From assembly GCA_017302255.1 (NCBI GenBank), contig JAFLDV010000017.1, positions 1-64,000 of the forward strand: a stretch of DNA of 64,000 bases. Reading direction: 5' to 3'. Both the position numbers and the translations under genes were made by a program. The stretch is from Gammaproteobacteria bacterium (GTDB taxonomy: Bacteria; Pseudomonadota; Gammaproteobacteria; Enterobacterales; Alteromonadaceae). The notes under the pieces are model-generated. The model was given only the letters and a program-made list of their open reading frames with translations, made no database searches and had not been told where the DNA came from. Below, piece after piece: positions 45,710 through 55,968 of the stretch (position 1 is the first letter of the stretch; every line of letters starts with the position of its first letter).

Positions 45710-46621
45710 CTACTTAGTCAAGAATAAAGTGGCTAACACGCCAATCACAACACATAACAGAAACAGCACTGGGAAGACCCAAACTGGCAATGCCGCCTTA
45801 AGTTCCGGCTGTTTGATGGCTAAAATTTCTCGTCCTGCTTGTTCGACCAATTTGGCGTCGATAAGTGCTTTCTGTTGACTATATCCACCTAATAAAGCTC
45901 GATCACAGAGCAAATTCAGCAATCTCGGAATACCACCAGACAGTTGGAACAATTTATTAATTGCGCCTTGGTTAAACACTGGCCGCGAACAGCCGGCAAC
46001 AGCTAAGCGATGCTGCACATAATACGCCACTTCTGCCAACGTCAGTGGCATTAAATGATAACGGGCGGTAATGCGCTGGGCTAATTGGCGCAAATCCTGA
46101 CGCTGCAATAACTGCTGCAATTCAGGTTGGCCAATTAAAATCACTTGCAGCAGCTTTTTAGTGTTGGTTTCGAGATTGGTTAACAAGCGAAGCTGCTCAA
46201 GCACCGCCGGCTGCAGATGTTGCGCTTCGTCGATAATTAAAATGGTGTTGATGCCGGCCTCATGGTTTTTCAGCAATTTTGCCGTAATTTTATCCGTCAG
46301 CATTTTTAAGCTGGCATCAGTTTTTTTGTAGCGAATTTTTAATTCATCGCAGATCGCGGCCAGCAACTCGAGTTCAGATAAGGTCGGATTTAAAATAAAC
46401 GCGACCTGCGTATTGCTCGGTAATTCAGCTAACAAACACCGAGAAACCGTTGTCTTGCCGGTTCCGACCTCGCCGGTTAGCAGCACAAATCCGCCCGCTT
46501 CTCCTAAGCCATAGCGTAGATGCGCCAAAGCCTCGGTATGTCGAGCGCCGAGATACATGAAATCCGGGTTCGGAGCTATCGAAAATGGCTGACTGGTGAG
46601 ACCAAAAAATCCGGTGTACAT
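45710..46621 (-). CDS. gspA: GspA/ExeA-like AAA ATPase
   Basis: 303 residues with AGGA upstream of the ATG. MYTGFFGLTSQPFSIAPNP is the ExeA signature; Walker A is GEVGTGKTT (about 50-58), Walker B is ILIIDEAQH (about 126-134), and a sensor region 'GIPRLLNLLCDRAL' follows. A single transmembrane helix ends the protein (about 279-300). The periplasmic peptidoglycan-binding domain of full-length ExeA (about 550 residues) is missing. With the adjacent gspB it probably drives secretin assembly. Confidence 0.88.
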   Translation of the reverse strand: MYTGFFGLTSQPFSIAPNPDFMYLGARHTEALAHLRYGLGEAGGFVLLTGEVGTGKTTVSRCLLAELPSNTQVAFILNPTLSELELLAAICDELKIRYKKTDASLKMLTDKITAKLLKNHEAGINTILIIDEAQHLQPAVLEQLRLLTNLETNTKKLLQVILIGQPELQQLLQRQDLRQLAQRITARYHLMPLTLAEVAYYVQHRLAVAGCSRPVFNQGAINKLFQLSGGIPRLLNLLCDRALLGGYSQQKALIDAKLVEQAGREILAIKQPELKAALPVWVFPVLFLLCVVIGVLATLFLTK

Positions 46622-46698
46622 AAAGTCCTGATGCTGAACTTGCGCGCAATTGTTGCTGGAGCGTTATAATGGCAAAAAATCAGCGTTCAGGAAAGCAT

Positions 46699-47937
46699 GT
46701 GAAGATATATCTTGTTGGTGGCGCAGTCCGAGATCAATTATTGGGACTGGCAATTAAAGACAAAGACTACTTAGTCGTTGGGGCAACCCCTGCCCAATTG
46801 TTAGCCCAGGGATATCAGGCTGTTGGCAAAGACTTTCCAGTATTCTTGCACCCGAAAAGCAAAAACGAGTATGCCTTAGCTCGCACCGAACGTAAACAAG
46901 GCCAAGGCTACACTGGTTTTGCCTGTTACTTCGCCGAAGATGTCACTTTAGAACAAGATTTGCTGCGCCGAGATCTCACCATCAACGCCATCGCAATGGA
47001 TGAACAAACTGGCGAAATATTTGATCCCTACCATGGTCAACGTGATTTGCAACAACGGCTATTGCGTCATGTCTCGGACGCCTTTGTTGAAGATCCACTG
47101 CGGGTGCTGCGTGTCGCTAGGTTTTATGCCAGATTCTATCCGCTTGGTTTTCAGGTCGCGCCAGAAACTTTGGCGCTAATGCGCCAGTTAGTCGACTCGG
47201 GCGAATTGCAACACCTAACCGCCGAGCGAGTTTGGCAAGAAACCGAACGAGCGCTACTAGAAAAAACACCACAGGCCTATTTCGAGCTGCTGCATCAAGT
47301 TGGCGCCCTGGCTAAGTTGATGCCAGAAATCGATCAACTGTGGGGTGTGCCCAACCCACCAAAATGGCATCCTGAAATCGACAGCGGTATTCATACCATG
47401 ATGGTGCTGGAACAGGCAGCTTTGTTGACAGATCGGCTTGACGTTCGTTTTGCGGCGTTATGCCATGACTTGGGCAAAGGCGTTACGCCTGAGCATGAAT
47501 GGCCCTCCCACCATGGTCATGAGCACACTGGCCTGCCGTTAATTAAAGAGCTCTGCCAAAGGTTGCGGGTGCCGAATGACTGCCGAGATTTGGCGCTTAT
47601 CGCCTGTGAATATCATCAACTGGTGCATAAATGCCAAGAGCTTCGCTCAACGACGGTGCAGAAGCTGTTTGATGGCATTGATTTATGGCGCCGTGCCGAA
47701 CGGTTGGAGTTGTTGCTCACCTGCTGTATCGCCGACTTGCGCGGTCGCACCGGTTTTGAACAACTACCTTATCCACAAGCTGATTATCTTCGCGCACTGG
47801 CAGCAAGCGCTCGCACGGTTGATGTCAAAGCACTAGTTGCCAAAGGCTTCCAAGGCGAAGCCATGCGTGAAGCCGTGCGTGAAGCCAGGCTAGCCGCGAT
47901 CTCTGCCAGTAAAAAGCAGTTACAGCAAAATCAGTAA
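46699..47937 (+). CDS. cca: CCA-adding tRNA nucleotidyltransferase with HD domain
   Basis: 412 residues, the same length as E. coli Cca, when started at GTG 46699 ([12 protein letters not shown]), which has AGGA upstream; the ATG at 46669 would add ten unrelated residues. Nucleotidyltransferase motifs: [10 protein letters not shown], 'KDKDYLVVG', [10 protein letters not shown] and [15 protein letters not shown]. The C-terminal HD phosphohydrolase domain has CHDLGKG and HHGHEH. It adds and repairs the 3' CCA of tRNAs. Confidence 0.97.
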   Translation: MKIYLVGGAVRDQLLGLAIKDKDYLVVGATPAQLLAQGYQAVGKDFPVFLHPKSKNEYALARTERKQGQGYTGFACYFAEDVTLEQDLLRRDLTINAIAMDEQTGEIFDPYHGQRDLQQRLLRHVSDAFVEDPLRVLRVARFYARFYPLGFQVAPETLALMRQLVDSGELQHLTAERVWQETERALLEKTPQAYFELLHQVGALAKLMPEIDQLWGVPNPPKWHPEIDSGIHTMMVLEQAALLTDRLDVRFAALCHDLGKGVTPEHEWPSHHGHEHTGLPLIKELCQRLRVPNDCRDLALIACEYHQLVHKCQELRSTTVQKLFDGIDLWRRAERLELLLTCCIADLRGRTGFEQLPYPQADYLRALAASARTVDVKALVAKGFQGEAMREAVREARLAAISASKKQLQQNQ

Positions 47938-47977
47938 GCGCTAAACACAACGGCGGCGGCGCTTAGCCTAACTTATA

Positions 47978-48003
47978 GCTTTACTTTGTGGCTTTACTTT
48001 GTG
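47978..48003. repeat. 13-bp perfect tandem duplication
   Basis: GCTTTACTTTGTG occurs twice head to tail between cca and the RND permease gene, followed by a degenerate third unit. Probably a slippage product in non-coding DNA. Confidence 0.8.
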
Positions 48004-48054
48004 GATTTGTTTTGTCGATTTGGTATTAAGTCTGATTTGGCTAGATTTGAAAGT

Positions 48055-48085
48055 AAAAAAACGGCGAATATTTTCGCCGTTTTTT
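48055..48085. terminator. Bidirectional terminator between cca and the RND permease
   Basis: ACGGCGAA-TATT-TTCGCCGT, an 8-bp stem with an A-run on one side and a T-run on the other, between convergent genes. Confidence 0.9.
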
Positions 48086-48135
48086 ATTACAGGCTCAGCG
48101 TCTAGACGCATGAGCCTTGCTGCGCTTGATTGTTA

Positions 48136-51100
48136 TTATTCTGCCTCAAGCGCCATTTGTCTGGCATGGTCAGCATGGTGATCGCGGGCTAACCAAACAT
48201 AGATTGACGGCAATACGTAAAGCGTGAACACAGTACCAATTGCCATACCAAAGACTAAGACAATACCGATAGAGTTCCGGGCTTCTGCACCAGCACCTTC
48301 AGCAAATATCAGAGGAGTGTGACCAGCAATGGTAGCAATACTCGTCATCAAGACCGGACGTAAGCGCAGAATTGACTCCTGACGCACCGCATCGAGCTTA
48401 TTCAAACCTTCTTCTTGCAGCTTATTTGCAAACTCAACAACTAAGATACCGTTGCGAGCAATCAACCCCACCAAGGTCACCAAACCAACCTGCGAATAAA
48501 TATTCAGCGTGCTGGTAAAGGCGTCGGTAAAGTGCGGCATTGGTGCTGGGATCTTCAAGAAAGTGAAGACTAAGGCTCCAAACATTGCTAATGGCACTGA
48601 GCCAAGCAGAATTACCAACGGGTCGCGGAAGCTATTGTATTGCGCTGCAAGCACTAAGAAAATCATGGTTAGCGCAGTTAAAAACGCAGGCAAGAAGGTA
48701 TTGCCTTCACGTTTTAACTGACGTGATTCCCCAGTGTAATCCACAGTGTAATTTGACGGCAGAATACGCTGAGCCTCTTTATCCATATAATCAAGCACAG
48801 TGCCTAGCGGCTGAATAGCAACCCCGCTAATTTTTACCGCGTTAAGTTGCTGCATGCGATTGATGCTACGTGGCACTGTGGCATGGGTCATGGTTGCAAT
48901 TTGGTCTAACCGGATCATGGTGTTATTTGGACCCGTGATGTAAAGCTTACCCAAATCATCTGGTGTCAGGCGCTCAGCGCGCTTCACTTGTGGAATAACT
49001 TTGTAACTTAAGCCATCCATATTAAAGCGATTAACCCAACCACCGCCCAAAAGGGTCCCAAGATCACGGGTGACAGTTGCCATATCAAGACCTAAATCAG
49101 CAACTTTTTCCCGGTCGATATCTAAACGATATTCTGGTTGGTCGACTTTGACATCTAACATCGGTGGGAAAGCAAACAGGCCACTTTTAGTAAAAATGTC
49201 TTGTAATTTCAACGCATATTCAAATATTTCTTGGCTATTTGCGGTTGAGGCAATGACAAACTCTACCGGAAACTGACCACCACCAGGTAAAGACGGTGGG
49301 GTAATTGGCAAAATACGTACGCCGGCAATTTCCGAAAGTCGCTGTTGCACTTCTGGCAAAATCTCAGCGGTAGTGCGATCACGCTCATCCCAAGGTTTAG
49401 TTACCATGCCGCTAAAACCGCCGGTCGGGAAATTGATTTGGAAAGTAAAATCAGTTTCCGGCACATTCATAAACACTTGGTTGACTTGCTTACCATAAAA
49501 CGACGATTGATCGATGGTAGCATTCGGCGATGAATCAACAATACCAAAGATAACGCCTTGGTCCTCAGTGGGCGCAAGTTCTGGAGCTGACTTCATGTAT
49601 AGAGGTACAGTTAAACCCGCAATTGCAACCCAGAATAAGTAAACACCCCAACGATTCTTAAGCGTAACTTGCAAAGTACGATTGTAGAAATGAGTAAATC
49701 TATCAAACAGATTGGACAACGGCGCTTTGATTTCAGAATGCGGCTTTAACATCCGTGATGCCATCATTGGCGATAAAACGATAGCGACTATTGCCGAAAT
49801 CGCTACAGCCCCAGCGAGGGTGATAGCAAATTCACGGAATAAAGTCCCGGTCAAACCACCTTGTAAACCGATGGGCACATACACAGAAATCAGCGTGATG
49901 GTCATGGCGATAATTGGGCCTGCCAATTCACGAGCCGCCACAATTGCCGCTTTGTATGGTTTTAGACCTTCTTGAATGTGCCGTTCGATATTCTCAACCA
50001 TGACGATGGCATCATCTACCACCAGACCGACTGACAATACAATTGACAGTAAGGTCAGCAAATTCAATGAAAAGCCGCAGACTTTCATAATGAATAACGC
50101 ACCAATCAAGGACAATGGAATTGCCACTATTGGGATAAGCACCGAACGACTAAAACCTAAGAACAAGAAAATAACCACAATAATGATGGCTAAGGTTTCC
50201 GCTAGTGTCTTAATAACATCTTTAATTGCTGCATCAATATACTTGGTGGCATCGTAAGAAACTTCAGCAGACAATCCTGCCGGCAGCTCCGCTTTGATCG
50301 ATTCCATCTCAGTCGTCACCGCTTTGATAACTTCCAAGCTATTGGCATTAGGCGCGACAAACACCCCCATAAATACAGCGGTTTGACCGGAGTAATTCAC
50401 TTCGACACTATAATCGTCAGCACCCAACACGACATCCGCAACATCTTGCAAACGAATAACGCCGTCCGTGCTATGACGAACCACCATGCGCTTGAAGTCT
50501 TCAACATTGTTCATATCAGCGTTGGCATTAAGGTTCACTTGGGTGTAAGAACCCCTCGTTTGGCCAAGAGCCGCTTGGACGTTGTTTGCGGTTAAGGCAT
50601 TTCGAACGTCCATCGGCGTAACACCAAGCGCTGCCATTTTTTCAGTTTTTAACCAAATCCGCATAGCGAATGTACGACCACCTAGGATTTCCGCTTTTTG
50701 CACACCAGGGACCGCGATTAAACGTGGCTGGACTGATCGGGTTAAAAACTCGGTGATTTGGTTTTGCTCCAAAATGTCGGAGCTGAAACTTAAGTAGGCC
50801 TGTGCAAATTGACTATCAGCTGCTTCAATGGCAATTGACGGCACTTCAGCTTCAGGCGGCAACTCACCACGAACTTGGTTCACTTTGGCAGTGATTTCGG
50901 TCATCGCTTTCAGCGGATCGTAATTCAAGGTTAAATGTGCAGATATGGTCGAAACACCCATGGTGCTTTGAGATTCGACGTAATCAATACCGCCAGCAGA
51001 AGCGATCGCTCGCTCGATTGGCGATGTGATAAAGCCGCGGACCAACTCAGCATTGGCGCCGACATAGACAGTGGTAATTTTGATCACCGCAATATCGCTA

Positions 51101-51216
51101 CGCGGGTATTGTCGAACTGACATGTTCCCGAGCGATTGCATGCCGGCAAGCACGATCAGCAAGCTGACGACGATGGCAAGCACCGGCTTTTTAATAAAGA
51201 TATCGGTAAATTTCAT
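48136..51216 (-). CDS. RND (HAE1) efflux transporter, inner-membrane permease
   Basis: 1026 residues, normal for the family, with GGGG upstream. Twelve transmembrane helices are in the usual layout, with 'GLVVDDAIVMVENIERH' (helix 4 with the paired aspartates of the proton relay, about 400-416) and two large periplasmic loops. The closest likeness is to MexI/VexH/MdtB-type drug exporters. It takes up drugs or detergents from the periplasm/inner leaflet and passes them to an outer-membrane factor. The adaptor gene lies 59 bp upstream on the same strand; no outer-membrane factor gene is in the operon. Confidence 0.95.
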   Translation of the reverse strand: MKFTDIFIKKPVLAIVVSLLIVLAGMQSLGNMSVRQYPRSDIAVIKITTVYVGANAELVRGFITSPIERAIASAGGIDYVESQSTMGVSTISAHLTLNYDPLKAMTEITAKVNQVRGELPPEAEVPSIAIEAADSQFAQAYLSFSSDILEQNQITEFLTRSVQPRLIAVPGVQKAEILGGRTFAMRIWLKTEKMAALGVTPMDVRNALTANNVQAALGQTRGSYTQVNLNANADMNNVEDFKRMVVRHSTDGVIRLQDVADVVLGADDYSVEVNYSGQTAVFMGVFVAPNANSLEVIKAVTTEMESIKAELPAGLSAEVSYDATKYIDAAIKDVIKTLAETLAIIIVVIFLFLGFSRSVLIPIVAIPLSLIGALFIMKVCGFSLNLLTLLSIVLSVGLVVDDAIVMVENIERHIQEGLKPYKAAIVAARELAGPIIAMTITLISVYVPIGLQGGLTGTLFREFAITLAGAVAISAIVAIVLSPMMASRMLKPHSEIKAPLSNLFDRFTHFYNRTLQVTLKNRWGVYLFWVAIAGLTVPLYMKSAPELAPTEDQGVIFGIVDSSPNATIDQSSFYGKQVNQVFMNVPETDFTFQINFPTGGFSGMVTKPWDERDRTTAEILPEVQQRLSEIAGVRILPITPPSLPGGGQFPVEFVIASTANSQEIFEYALKLQDIFTKSGLFAFPPMLDVKVDQPEYRLDIDREKVADLGLDMATVTRDLGTLLGGGWVNRFNMDGLSYKVIPQVKRAERLTPDDLGKLYITGPNNTMIRLDQIATMTHATVPRSINRMQQLNAVKISGVAIQPLGTVLDYMDKEAQRILPSNYTVDYTGESRQLKREGNTFLPAFLTALTMIFLVLAAQYNSFRDPLVILLGSVPLAMFGALVFTFLKIPAPMPHFTDAFTSTLNIYSQVGLVTLVGLIARNGILVVEFANKLQEEGLNKLDAVRQESILRLRPVLMTSIATIAGHTPLIFAEGAGAEARNSIGIVLVFGMAIGTVFTLYVLPSIYVWLARDHHADHARQMALEAE

Positions 51217-51275
51217 GGTAACCCCATTGCAAAAAATTCAACTAACCGCAAACGACAGTCATGAAAGCAGGCGAA

Positions 51276-52391
51276 TTAGCTATCGCTTGGTGTCGGTTCA
51301 GTTTTAAATTCTGGTGTCGGATTCGCCGAGATCACCACTGCTTGGTTGTTAAATAGTTTGAAAGCGCCAGCGCTAACAACTCGCTCACCTGGTTTTAAGC
51401 CCTTCAGCACCTCCACGAAGTCACCGCGAGACTTACCTAATTGCACAAACTGTTGGCGAGCAACTAATGAGCCTGAAGTTTTGCCATCATCAACCACAAA
51501 CACTGTGTCACCATATGGTGCATACACCACAGCAGTTGCTGGCACTGCCAACACCGCATGAGGCTCAGTGAGTGTCACTGTCGTAGTCACTGCCATACCT
51601 GGGACTAATTTTTTATCGGCATTATCTAGTGAAGACTGCACCTGAACATTGCGGGTAGTAACGTTGATTTCTGCACCGATGGCAGTAACTAAACCATTAA
51701 CCTTGATATCGGCTGCAGCAACTTCCACCGGTAAACCTGTGGTCAAGCGATTCAACCAATCCTGTGGCACCGGGAAATTCACCCGTACACGATTAGTCGC
51801 TTGCAGAGAAACAATCTCTGTACCGACTTGCAAGTCAGTCCCTAAGTCGACTTGGCGTAAACCAACACGGCCATCAAATGGCGCACGGATAAGCTTTTTC
51901 TGCAAAGTAGCGTTTAAATCATCAACATCGCCTTGTGATGACTCTACTTGTTGCAATGCTGAATCCACTTCACTTTGAGAGGCGATTTTATTTTTGTTTA
52001 ATTCGACGATGCGCTGATAACTAGTTTTTGCCAACTTTAACCGCGCTTGTGCGGCATTCAGCTGCGCAGTTTCGTTAATCGCTTCTTGCTCAATCAACAC
52101 GTCGCCAGCTTTCACTTCAGCGCCGGATTGGAAAGTAATACGTTTAACTTTGCCAGGCACTTGCGCAGAAATCATGATGCCTTCATCAGCTTCGACAGTA
52201 CCAATAGCGACATACACATTCGGCCAACTTTGCTGCTCAGCCTTAAACACACTAACGGTTTCTGGCGGTGGAAGAAAACTTTCATTACTGTCCATCATAA
52301 TTGAGAATTGATCCCACTTAACTGCGAACAAAATGCCCACGATAACGACCAAGCCTGCAAAGGAGAACCCTACTGATTTAATTTGACTCAT
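51276..52391 (-). CDS. RND efflux periplasmic adaptor (membrane fusion protein)
   Basis: 371 residues. One N-terminal membrane helix (about 8-25) anchors it. The lipoyl half-motifs flank a short hairpin (about 95-170, 'GTVEADEGIMISAQVPGKV', 'LIRAPFDGRVGLRQVDLGT'), followed by beta-barrel (about 205-290) and membrane-proximal domains. The adaptor links the RND permease to a TolC-type channel. It starts the two-gene operon with the permease. Confidence 0.95.
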   Translation of the reverse strand: MSQIKSVGFSFAGLVVIVGILFAVKWDQFSIMMDSNESFLPPPETVSVFKAEQQSWPNVYVAIGTVEADEGIMISAQVPGKVKRITFQSGAEVKAGDVLIEQEAINETAQLNAAQARLKLAKTSYQRIVELNKNKIASQSEVDSALQQVESSQGDVDDLNATLQKKLIRAPFDGRVGLRQVDLGTDLQVGTEIVSLQATNRVRVNFPVPQDWLNRLTTGLPVEVAAADIKVNGLVTAIGAEINVTTRNVQVQSSLDNADKKLVPGMAVTTTVTLTEPHAVLAVPATAVVYAPYGDTVFVVDDGKTSGSLVARQQFVQLGKSRGDFVEVLKGLKPGERVVSAGAFKLFNNQAVVISANPTPEFKTEPTPSDS

Positions 52392-52821
52392 ATTCAGCGC
52401 CGTATTGATTAATTAAATAGAAACTGTTGGAAAACCAATTCAGCATTGAAGAAAACTGCTGTGTTAACCAATTGCATTTTTGCTACAGATATCGCAAAGC
52501 GCAGTGACTTCCTTTGGCTTGCGATGAAAACACCTGTATAAAATAACACCCTTTCTTATTGCGAGCCAGTCGCATTTCGCAAAATATCATCGCCAAAGTG
52601 TAAAGACCTGTAACGACTGGTACAGAATCATACCTTGCAAACTACTAATTGGGAAGTCAGGGTTTCGATAAGACGAGATAGTTCTGCGATTTAAGGTAAA
52701 ACTCAGTTACTAACTCAGCAAAAAACAGCAGGACAATACTGCGGTAATAAACCGCCACGGCTTGCATAAGGTTTTTACGAATGCTTGGCGGGACTATTCA
52801 CGAATCACTTTTGGCCTGCGG
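52392..52821. other. 430-bp region, no gene
   Basis: It lies between folK and the RND adaptor, both on the minus strand, and should hold the efflux operon promoter. No regulator gene or clear operator was recognised; a plus-strand frame at 52785-53096 is the shadow of folK. Confidence 0.5.
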
Positions 52822-53304
52822 CTAAAAGTGAAACGGAACCGGCCAAATACGTTGCTCACTTTGATATTGCGCCCAAAGCTGCGCATAAGATTGACCGGCA
52901 ATTGGATGAGATAAGTCTGGTGCTATTTCAGCTAAGGGCCACAGCACAAAGGCATTATATAGAATTTCCGCCCGCGGCAACTCCACCGGACTTTGACAAA
53001 CCTGATCGTCGTACGTCAATAAATCCAAATCTAAGGTACGTCCGGAAAACTTCTCACCACCACGAACCCGACCATAGTTATCTTCAATGGCTTTAAACAA
53101 GGCTACACATTGATGGATCGGCAATTCAGTTTGTGCGCCGATCACCATGTTATAAAACGGGTCACCCTTAAAGCCAACCGCATCACTCTCATAAACCGAT
53201 GACAGCTTCAAAGCGCCAAAAGCTTCAGTAAGCGCGGCAACGGCCATTTTGATGTGATAATCACGATTACAATTGGTACCCACACTAATGTAAATTTGCG
53301 GCAT
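52822..53304 (-). CDS. folK: 6-hydroxymethyl-7,8-dihydropterin pyrophosphokinase FolK
   Basis: 160 residues from the ATG at 53304, which shares one base with the folB stop codon (TAATG). HPPK motifs: 'YISVGTNCNRDYHI', 'DPFYNMVIGAQT', RVRGGEKFSGRTLDLDLLTYDD (shortened from the usual RWGPRTLDLD) and LPRAEILYNAFVLWPLAEIAPD. It transfers pyrophosphate from ATP to the pterin in folate synthesis. It is somewhat diverged in the substrate loop (GGEKFSGR instead of RWGPR), like other short HPPKs from this group. Confidence 0.9.
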   Translation of the reverse strand: MPQIYISVGTNCNRDYHIKMAVAALTEAFGALKLSSVYESDAVGFKGDPFYNMVIGAQTELPIHQCVALFKAIEDNYGRVRGGEKFSGRTLDLDLLTYDDQVCQSPVELPRAEILYNAFVLWPLAEIAPDLSHPIAGQSYAQLWAQYQSEQRIWPVPFHF

Positions 53305-53657
53305 TACCACTGGCCTCGGCGAATAGCAACGCCTACAGTTTGCGCGGCTGGCACTGCCCCGGGTTTACATACACGCACGGCGACGGCCTTAGTCGCAAAT
53401 TCCGTCAACAACATTGAAGCAATACGCTCTGCAACTGTTTCAATCAACTCAATTGGCTTGGCTTGTACGAGCGCGGTGACCTGCTGGCAAATCACTGCGT
53501 AGTCTAAAGTTTGCCGAATATCATCATCCGCAGCGGCGGCTCGGATATCTGTAGCGAGTTCTAAGTCGATTAGCAGTTTTTGTTGAATAGTTTTTTCCCA
53601 TTCGTAAACGCCAATCACGCTGCTAATTTCGAGCTGTTGTACAAAAACTATATCCAT
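53304..53657 (-). CDS. folB: Dihydroneopterin aldolase FolB
   Basis: 117 residues from the ATG at 53657 (GGAA upstream); the frame to 53714 has no homology. Motifs: MDIVFVQQLEISSVIGVYEWEK, 'QKLLIDLELATDIRAAAADDDIRQTLDY' and 'LIETVAERIASMLL'. It cleaves dihydroneopterin to hydroxymethyl-dihydropterin, the substrate of the coupled FolK. Divergent from plsY, the standard gammaproteobacterial arrangement. Confidence 0.95.
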   Translation of the reverse strand: MDIVFVQQLEISSVIGVYEWEKTIQQKLLIDLELATDIRAAAADDDIRQTLDYAVICQQVTALVQAKPIELIETVAERIASMLLTEFATKAVAVRVCKPGAVPAAQTVGVAIRRGQW

Positions 53658-53820
53658 CAAGTCGTTCCGCATTGGCGTTTGGTTGGAATTAGGGTAGTCT
53701 GGTCGGATAGGCAAAACCGATAAAAGTCTATAATCTGGCCACTTTTATTGACCGGTTTTGCATTTCGCGCCGTAGAAGCGCTGATCTTAACGCAAAACCG
53801 CTGACTGAGGAAATCCATTC

Positions 53821-54426
53821 ATGACATTGACGATCGCCGGAATGATGCTAGTCGCATATTTATGCGGCTCGGTTTCTTCTGCCGTCATTATCTGTCAGCT
53901 GTTTCGTCTGCCCGACCCGCGTTTACATGGCTCAGGTAATCCTGGTGCCACAAACGTGCTTCGCCTTGGTGGCACTTTACCTGCAGTTTTGGTGCTTGTC
54001 GTTGATGTGCTTAAAGGCACAATCCCCGTCTGGGCTTCTTATTTTTTAAAAATTGAGCCGTTTTATTTGGGCATGATCGCGGTTTTCGCCTGTTTAGGCC
54101 ACATTTACCCAGTGTTTTTTGGTTTCAAAGGCGGAAAAGCAGTGGCAACAGCCTTTGGCACCATGCTGCCTATTGGTTTAGATTTAGCTGGTCTATTAGT
54201 TTCAACCTGGATGATGTTGGTTGGCGCTACCGGGTATTCTTCTTTCGCGGCGATAGTCACCGTGTGCTTAGCACCGATTTTCACTTGGTTTATCAAGCCT
54301 TTATACACATTTCCGGTCTTAATGATCAGTATCTTGATCGTGTTTCGGCACCGTCACAATATGCTGCGCTTATTACAAGGCAATGAAAGTAAAGTCTGGG
54401 ATAAACACAAACGCCCGAAAGAATAA
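53821..54426 (+). CDS. plsY: Acyl-phosphate:glycerol-3-phosphate acyltransferase PlsY
   Basis: 201 residues with GAGGAA upstream. Five transmembrane helices and the three PlsY motifs: [11 protein letters not shown] with serine/glycine at the phosphate site (about 40-50), [19 protein letters not shown] (about 94-112), and the [15 protein letters not shown]-terminal motif. It makes lysophosphatidic acid from acyl-phosphate, the step before PlsC. Confidence 0.96.
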   Translation: MTLTIAGMMLVAYLCGSVSSAVIICQLFRLPDPRLHGSGNPGATNVLRLGGTLPAVLVLVVDVLKGTIPVWASYFLKIEPFYLGMIAVFACLGHIYPVFFGFKGGKAVATAFGTMLPIGLDLAGLLVSTWMMLVGATGYSSFAAIVTVCLAPIFTWFIKPLYTFPVLMISILIVFRHRHNMLRLLQGNESKVWDKHKRPKE

Positions 54427-54539
54427 CTCACTGAATTCACTCACCTAAGCCAATCTTCGAGCATAAATTTGGCTTGGCATTCTTCCTCAGATGATTTTTG
54501 CGACAAGGCAAATCGGCTCACCTTGTCGCTGAAATTAGC

Positions 54540-55553
54540 CTAAAGCGGTGGCAGTTGATCCATAGGCCAACGCGGCGTCACGCCAATAGTCAAATCTTGG
54601 GCCTGGCCTGCTTTTAACCGCTGCCAACCCGCGTAGGCAATCATCGCCCCGTTATCTGTGCAAAAGTCTTTACGTGGATAAAACACTTGCCCCTTCATCG
54701 AAGCCATTAATGCCGCTAATTGCTCACGTAATGAGGTATTGGCACTAACACCACCGGCAACGACCAGTCGTTTTAAGCGTGTTTCCACCAGCGCCCTTTT
54801 ACATTTGATGACCAAAGTATCGACCACGGCTTGTTGGAAGGATGCGGCGATATTGGCTTGCACTTGCTCAGATGTGCCTTCGGCGGCAATCACATTGGCT
54901 GCGGCCGTTTTTAACCCACTAAAACTGAAATCAAGTCCAGGCCTGTCGGTCATCGGCCGCGGAAACGCGTATTTTTTGGCATCACCTTGGGTAGCAAGTT
55001 TGGCTAAAAGCGGCCCGCCAGGATAGGCAAGCCCCATCAATTTGGCTGTTTTATCAAAAGCTTCACCAGCAGCATCGTCAATCGACTCACCCAGTAATTG
55101 ATACTGGCCAATGCCATCAACTCGAACAATTTGTGTGTGACCGCCAGAGACTAACAACGCCAAAAATGGAAACTCCGGAGGTGTTTCTTCCAGCATCGGC
55201 GCCAACAAGTGTCCTTCCATATGATGAACGGCTAATGCAGGTTTATCCCAAGCCAATGCTAAACTTCGACCTATGGCGGCGCCAACTAATAACGCTCCAG
55301 CGAGTCCCGGCCCCGCAGTGTAGGCGACGCCATCAATGCTTTGAGCGCCGCAATTGGCTTCTTTTAGCGCTTGCTGGATCAATGGCAGAGTTTTTCTGAT
55401 ATGATCACGGCTTGCGAGTTCTGGAACGACACCACCATAGTCGGCATGCAATGGGATTTGACTGTATAGTACATGGCTCATCAAGCCTTGTTCACTGTCG
55501 TAAATGGCTATCCCAGTTTCATCACAGGATGTTTCGATGCCTAAAACCCGCAT
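54540..55553 (-). CDS. tsaD: tRNA threonylcarbamoyladenosine transferase TsaD
   Basis: 337 residues, the same as E. coli TsaD (Gcp). [14 protein letters not shown] starts the ASKHA fold; the metal site is HHMEGH (about 110-115), with '[13 protein letters not shown]', '[11 protein letters not shown]' and '[11 protein letters not shown]'. With TsaB, TsaC and TsaE it makes the t6A37 modification of ANN-decoding tRNAs. Divergent from rpsU, as in E. coli. Confidence 0.97.
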   Translation of the reverse strand: MRVLGIETSCDETGIAIYDSEQGLMSHVLYSQIPLHADYGGVVPELASRDHIRKTLPLIQQALKEANCGAQSIDGVAYTAGPGLAGALLVGAAIGRSLALAWDKPALAVHHMEGHLLAPMLEETPPEFPFLALLVSGGHTQIVRVDGIGQYQLLGESIDDAAGEAFDKTAKLMGLAYPGGPLLAKLATQGDAKKYAFPRPMTDRPGLDFSFSGLKTAAANVIAAEGTSEQVQANIAASFQQAVVDTLVIKCKRALVETRLKRLVVAGGVSANTSLREQLAALMASMKGQVFYPRKDFCTDNGAMIAYAGWQRLKAGQAQDLTIGVTPRWPMDQLPPL

Positions 55554-55632
55554 TATTTGACCTCATTTCTCGCTTGGAAGCCGCGAATTGTAGCGGTTTC
55601 TGACAATGAGAGCCAGAGTTCTATATATTTGC

Positions 55633-55662
55633 TTTACTTTAGCGCTGGCTTTTGAGTAAAAT
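55633..55662 (+). promoter_or_regulatory. Candidate promoter of rpsU-dnaG-rpoD
   Basis: TTTACT (-35), an 18-bp spacer and TAAAAT (-10) lie about 75 bp upstream of rpsU, followed by a GC-rich discriminator. Four and five of six consensus bases match. Confidence 0.5.
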
Positions 55663-55737
55663 GCCGCACCATTTTTAAACGTATTGGTTAGCCGCTGACC
55701 GGGTCGCGGTGTCCTTATCAACCGAGGTGAGATTTTA

Positions 55738-55953
55738 ATGCCTGTAGTGAAAGTGAAAGAAAACGAGCCATTTGACGTTGCATTACGTCGTTTCAAGCGT
55801 TCTTGCGAAAAAGCTGGTGTTCTGGCTGACGTTCGTGCAAAAGAATTCTTCGAGAAGCCAACTTGGGTTCGTAAGCGTAAAAAAGCTGCTGCTGTGAAAC
55901 GTCACATGAAGAAGCTGTCACGCGAAAACGCACGTCGCATCAAACTGTACTAA
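55738..55953 (+). CDS. rpsU: 30S ribosomal protein S21
   Basis: 71 residues, identical in length and very close to E. coli S21 ([27 protein letters not shown]). GAGGTGAG precedes the ATG. It is basic at its C-terminus ([20 protein letters not shown]). S21 helps base-pairing of mRNA with the anti-Shine-Dalgarno. First gene of the macromolecular synthesis operon. Confidence 0.99.
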   Translation: MPVVKVKENEPFDVALRRFKRSCEKAGVLADVRAKEFFEKPTWVRKRKKAAAVKRHMKKLSRENARRIKLY

Positions 55954-55968
55954 TTAGTAGTCGTTTAG

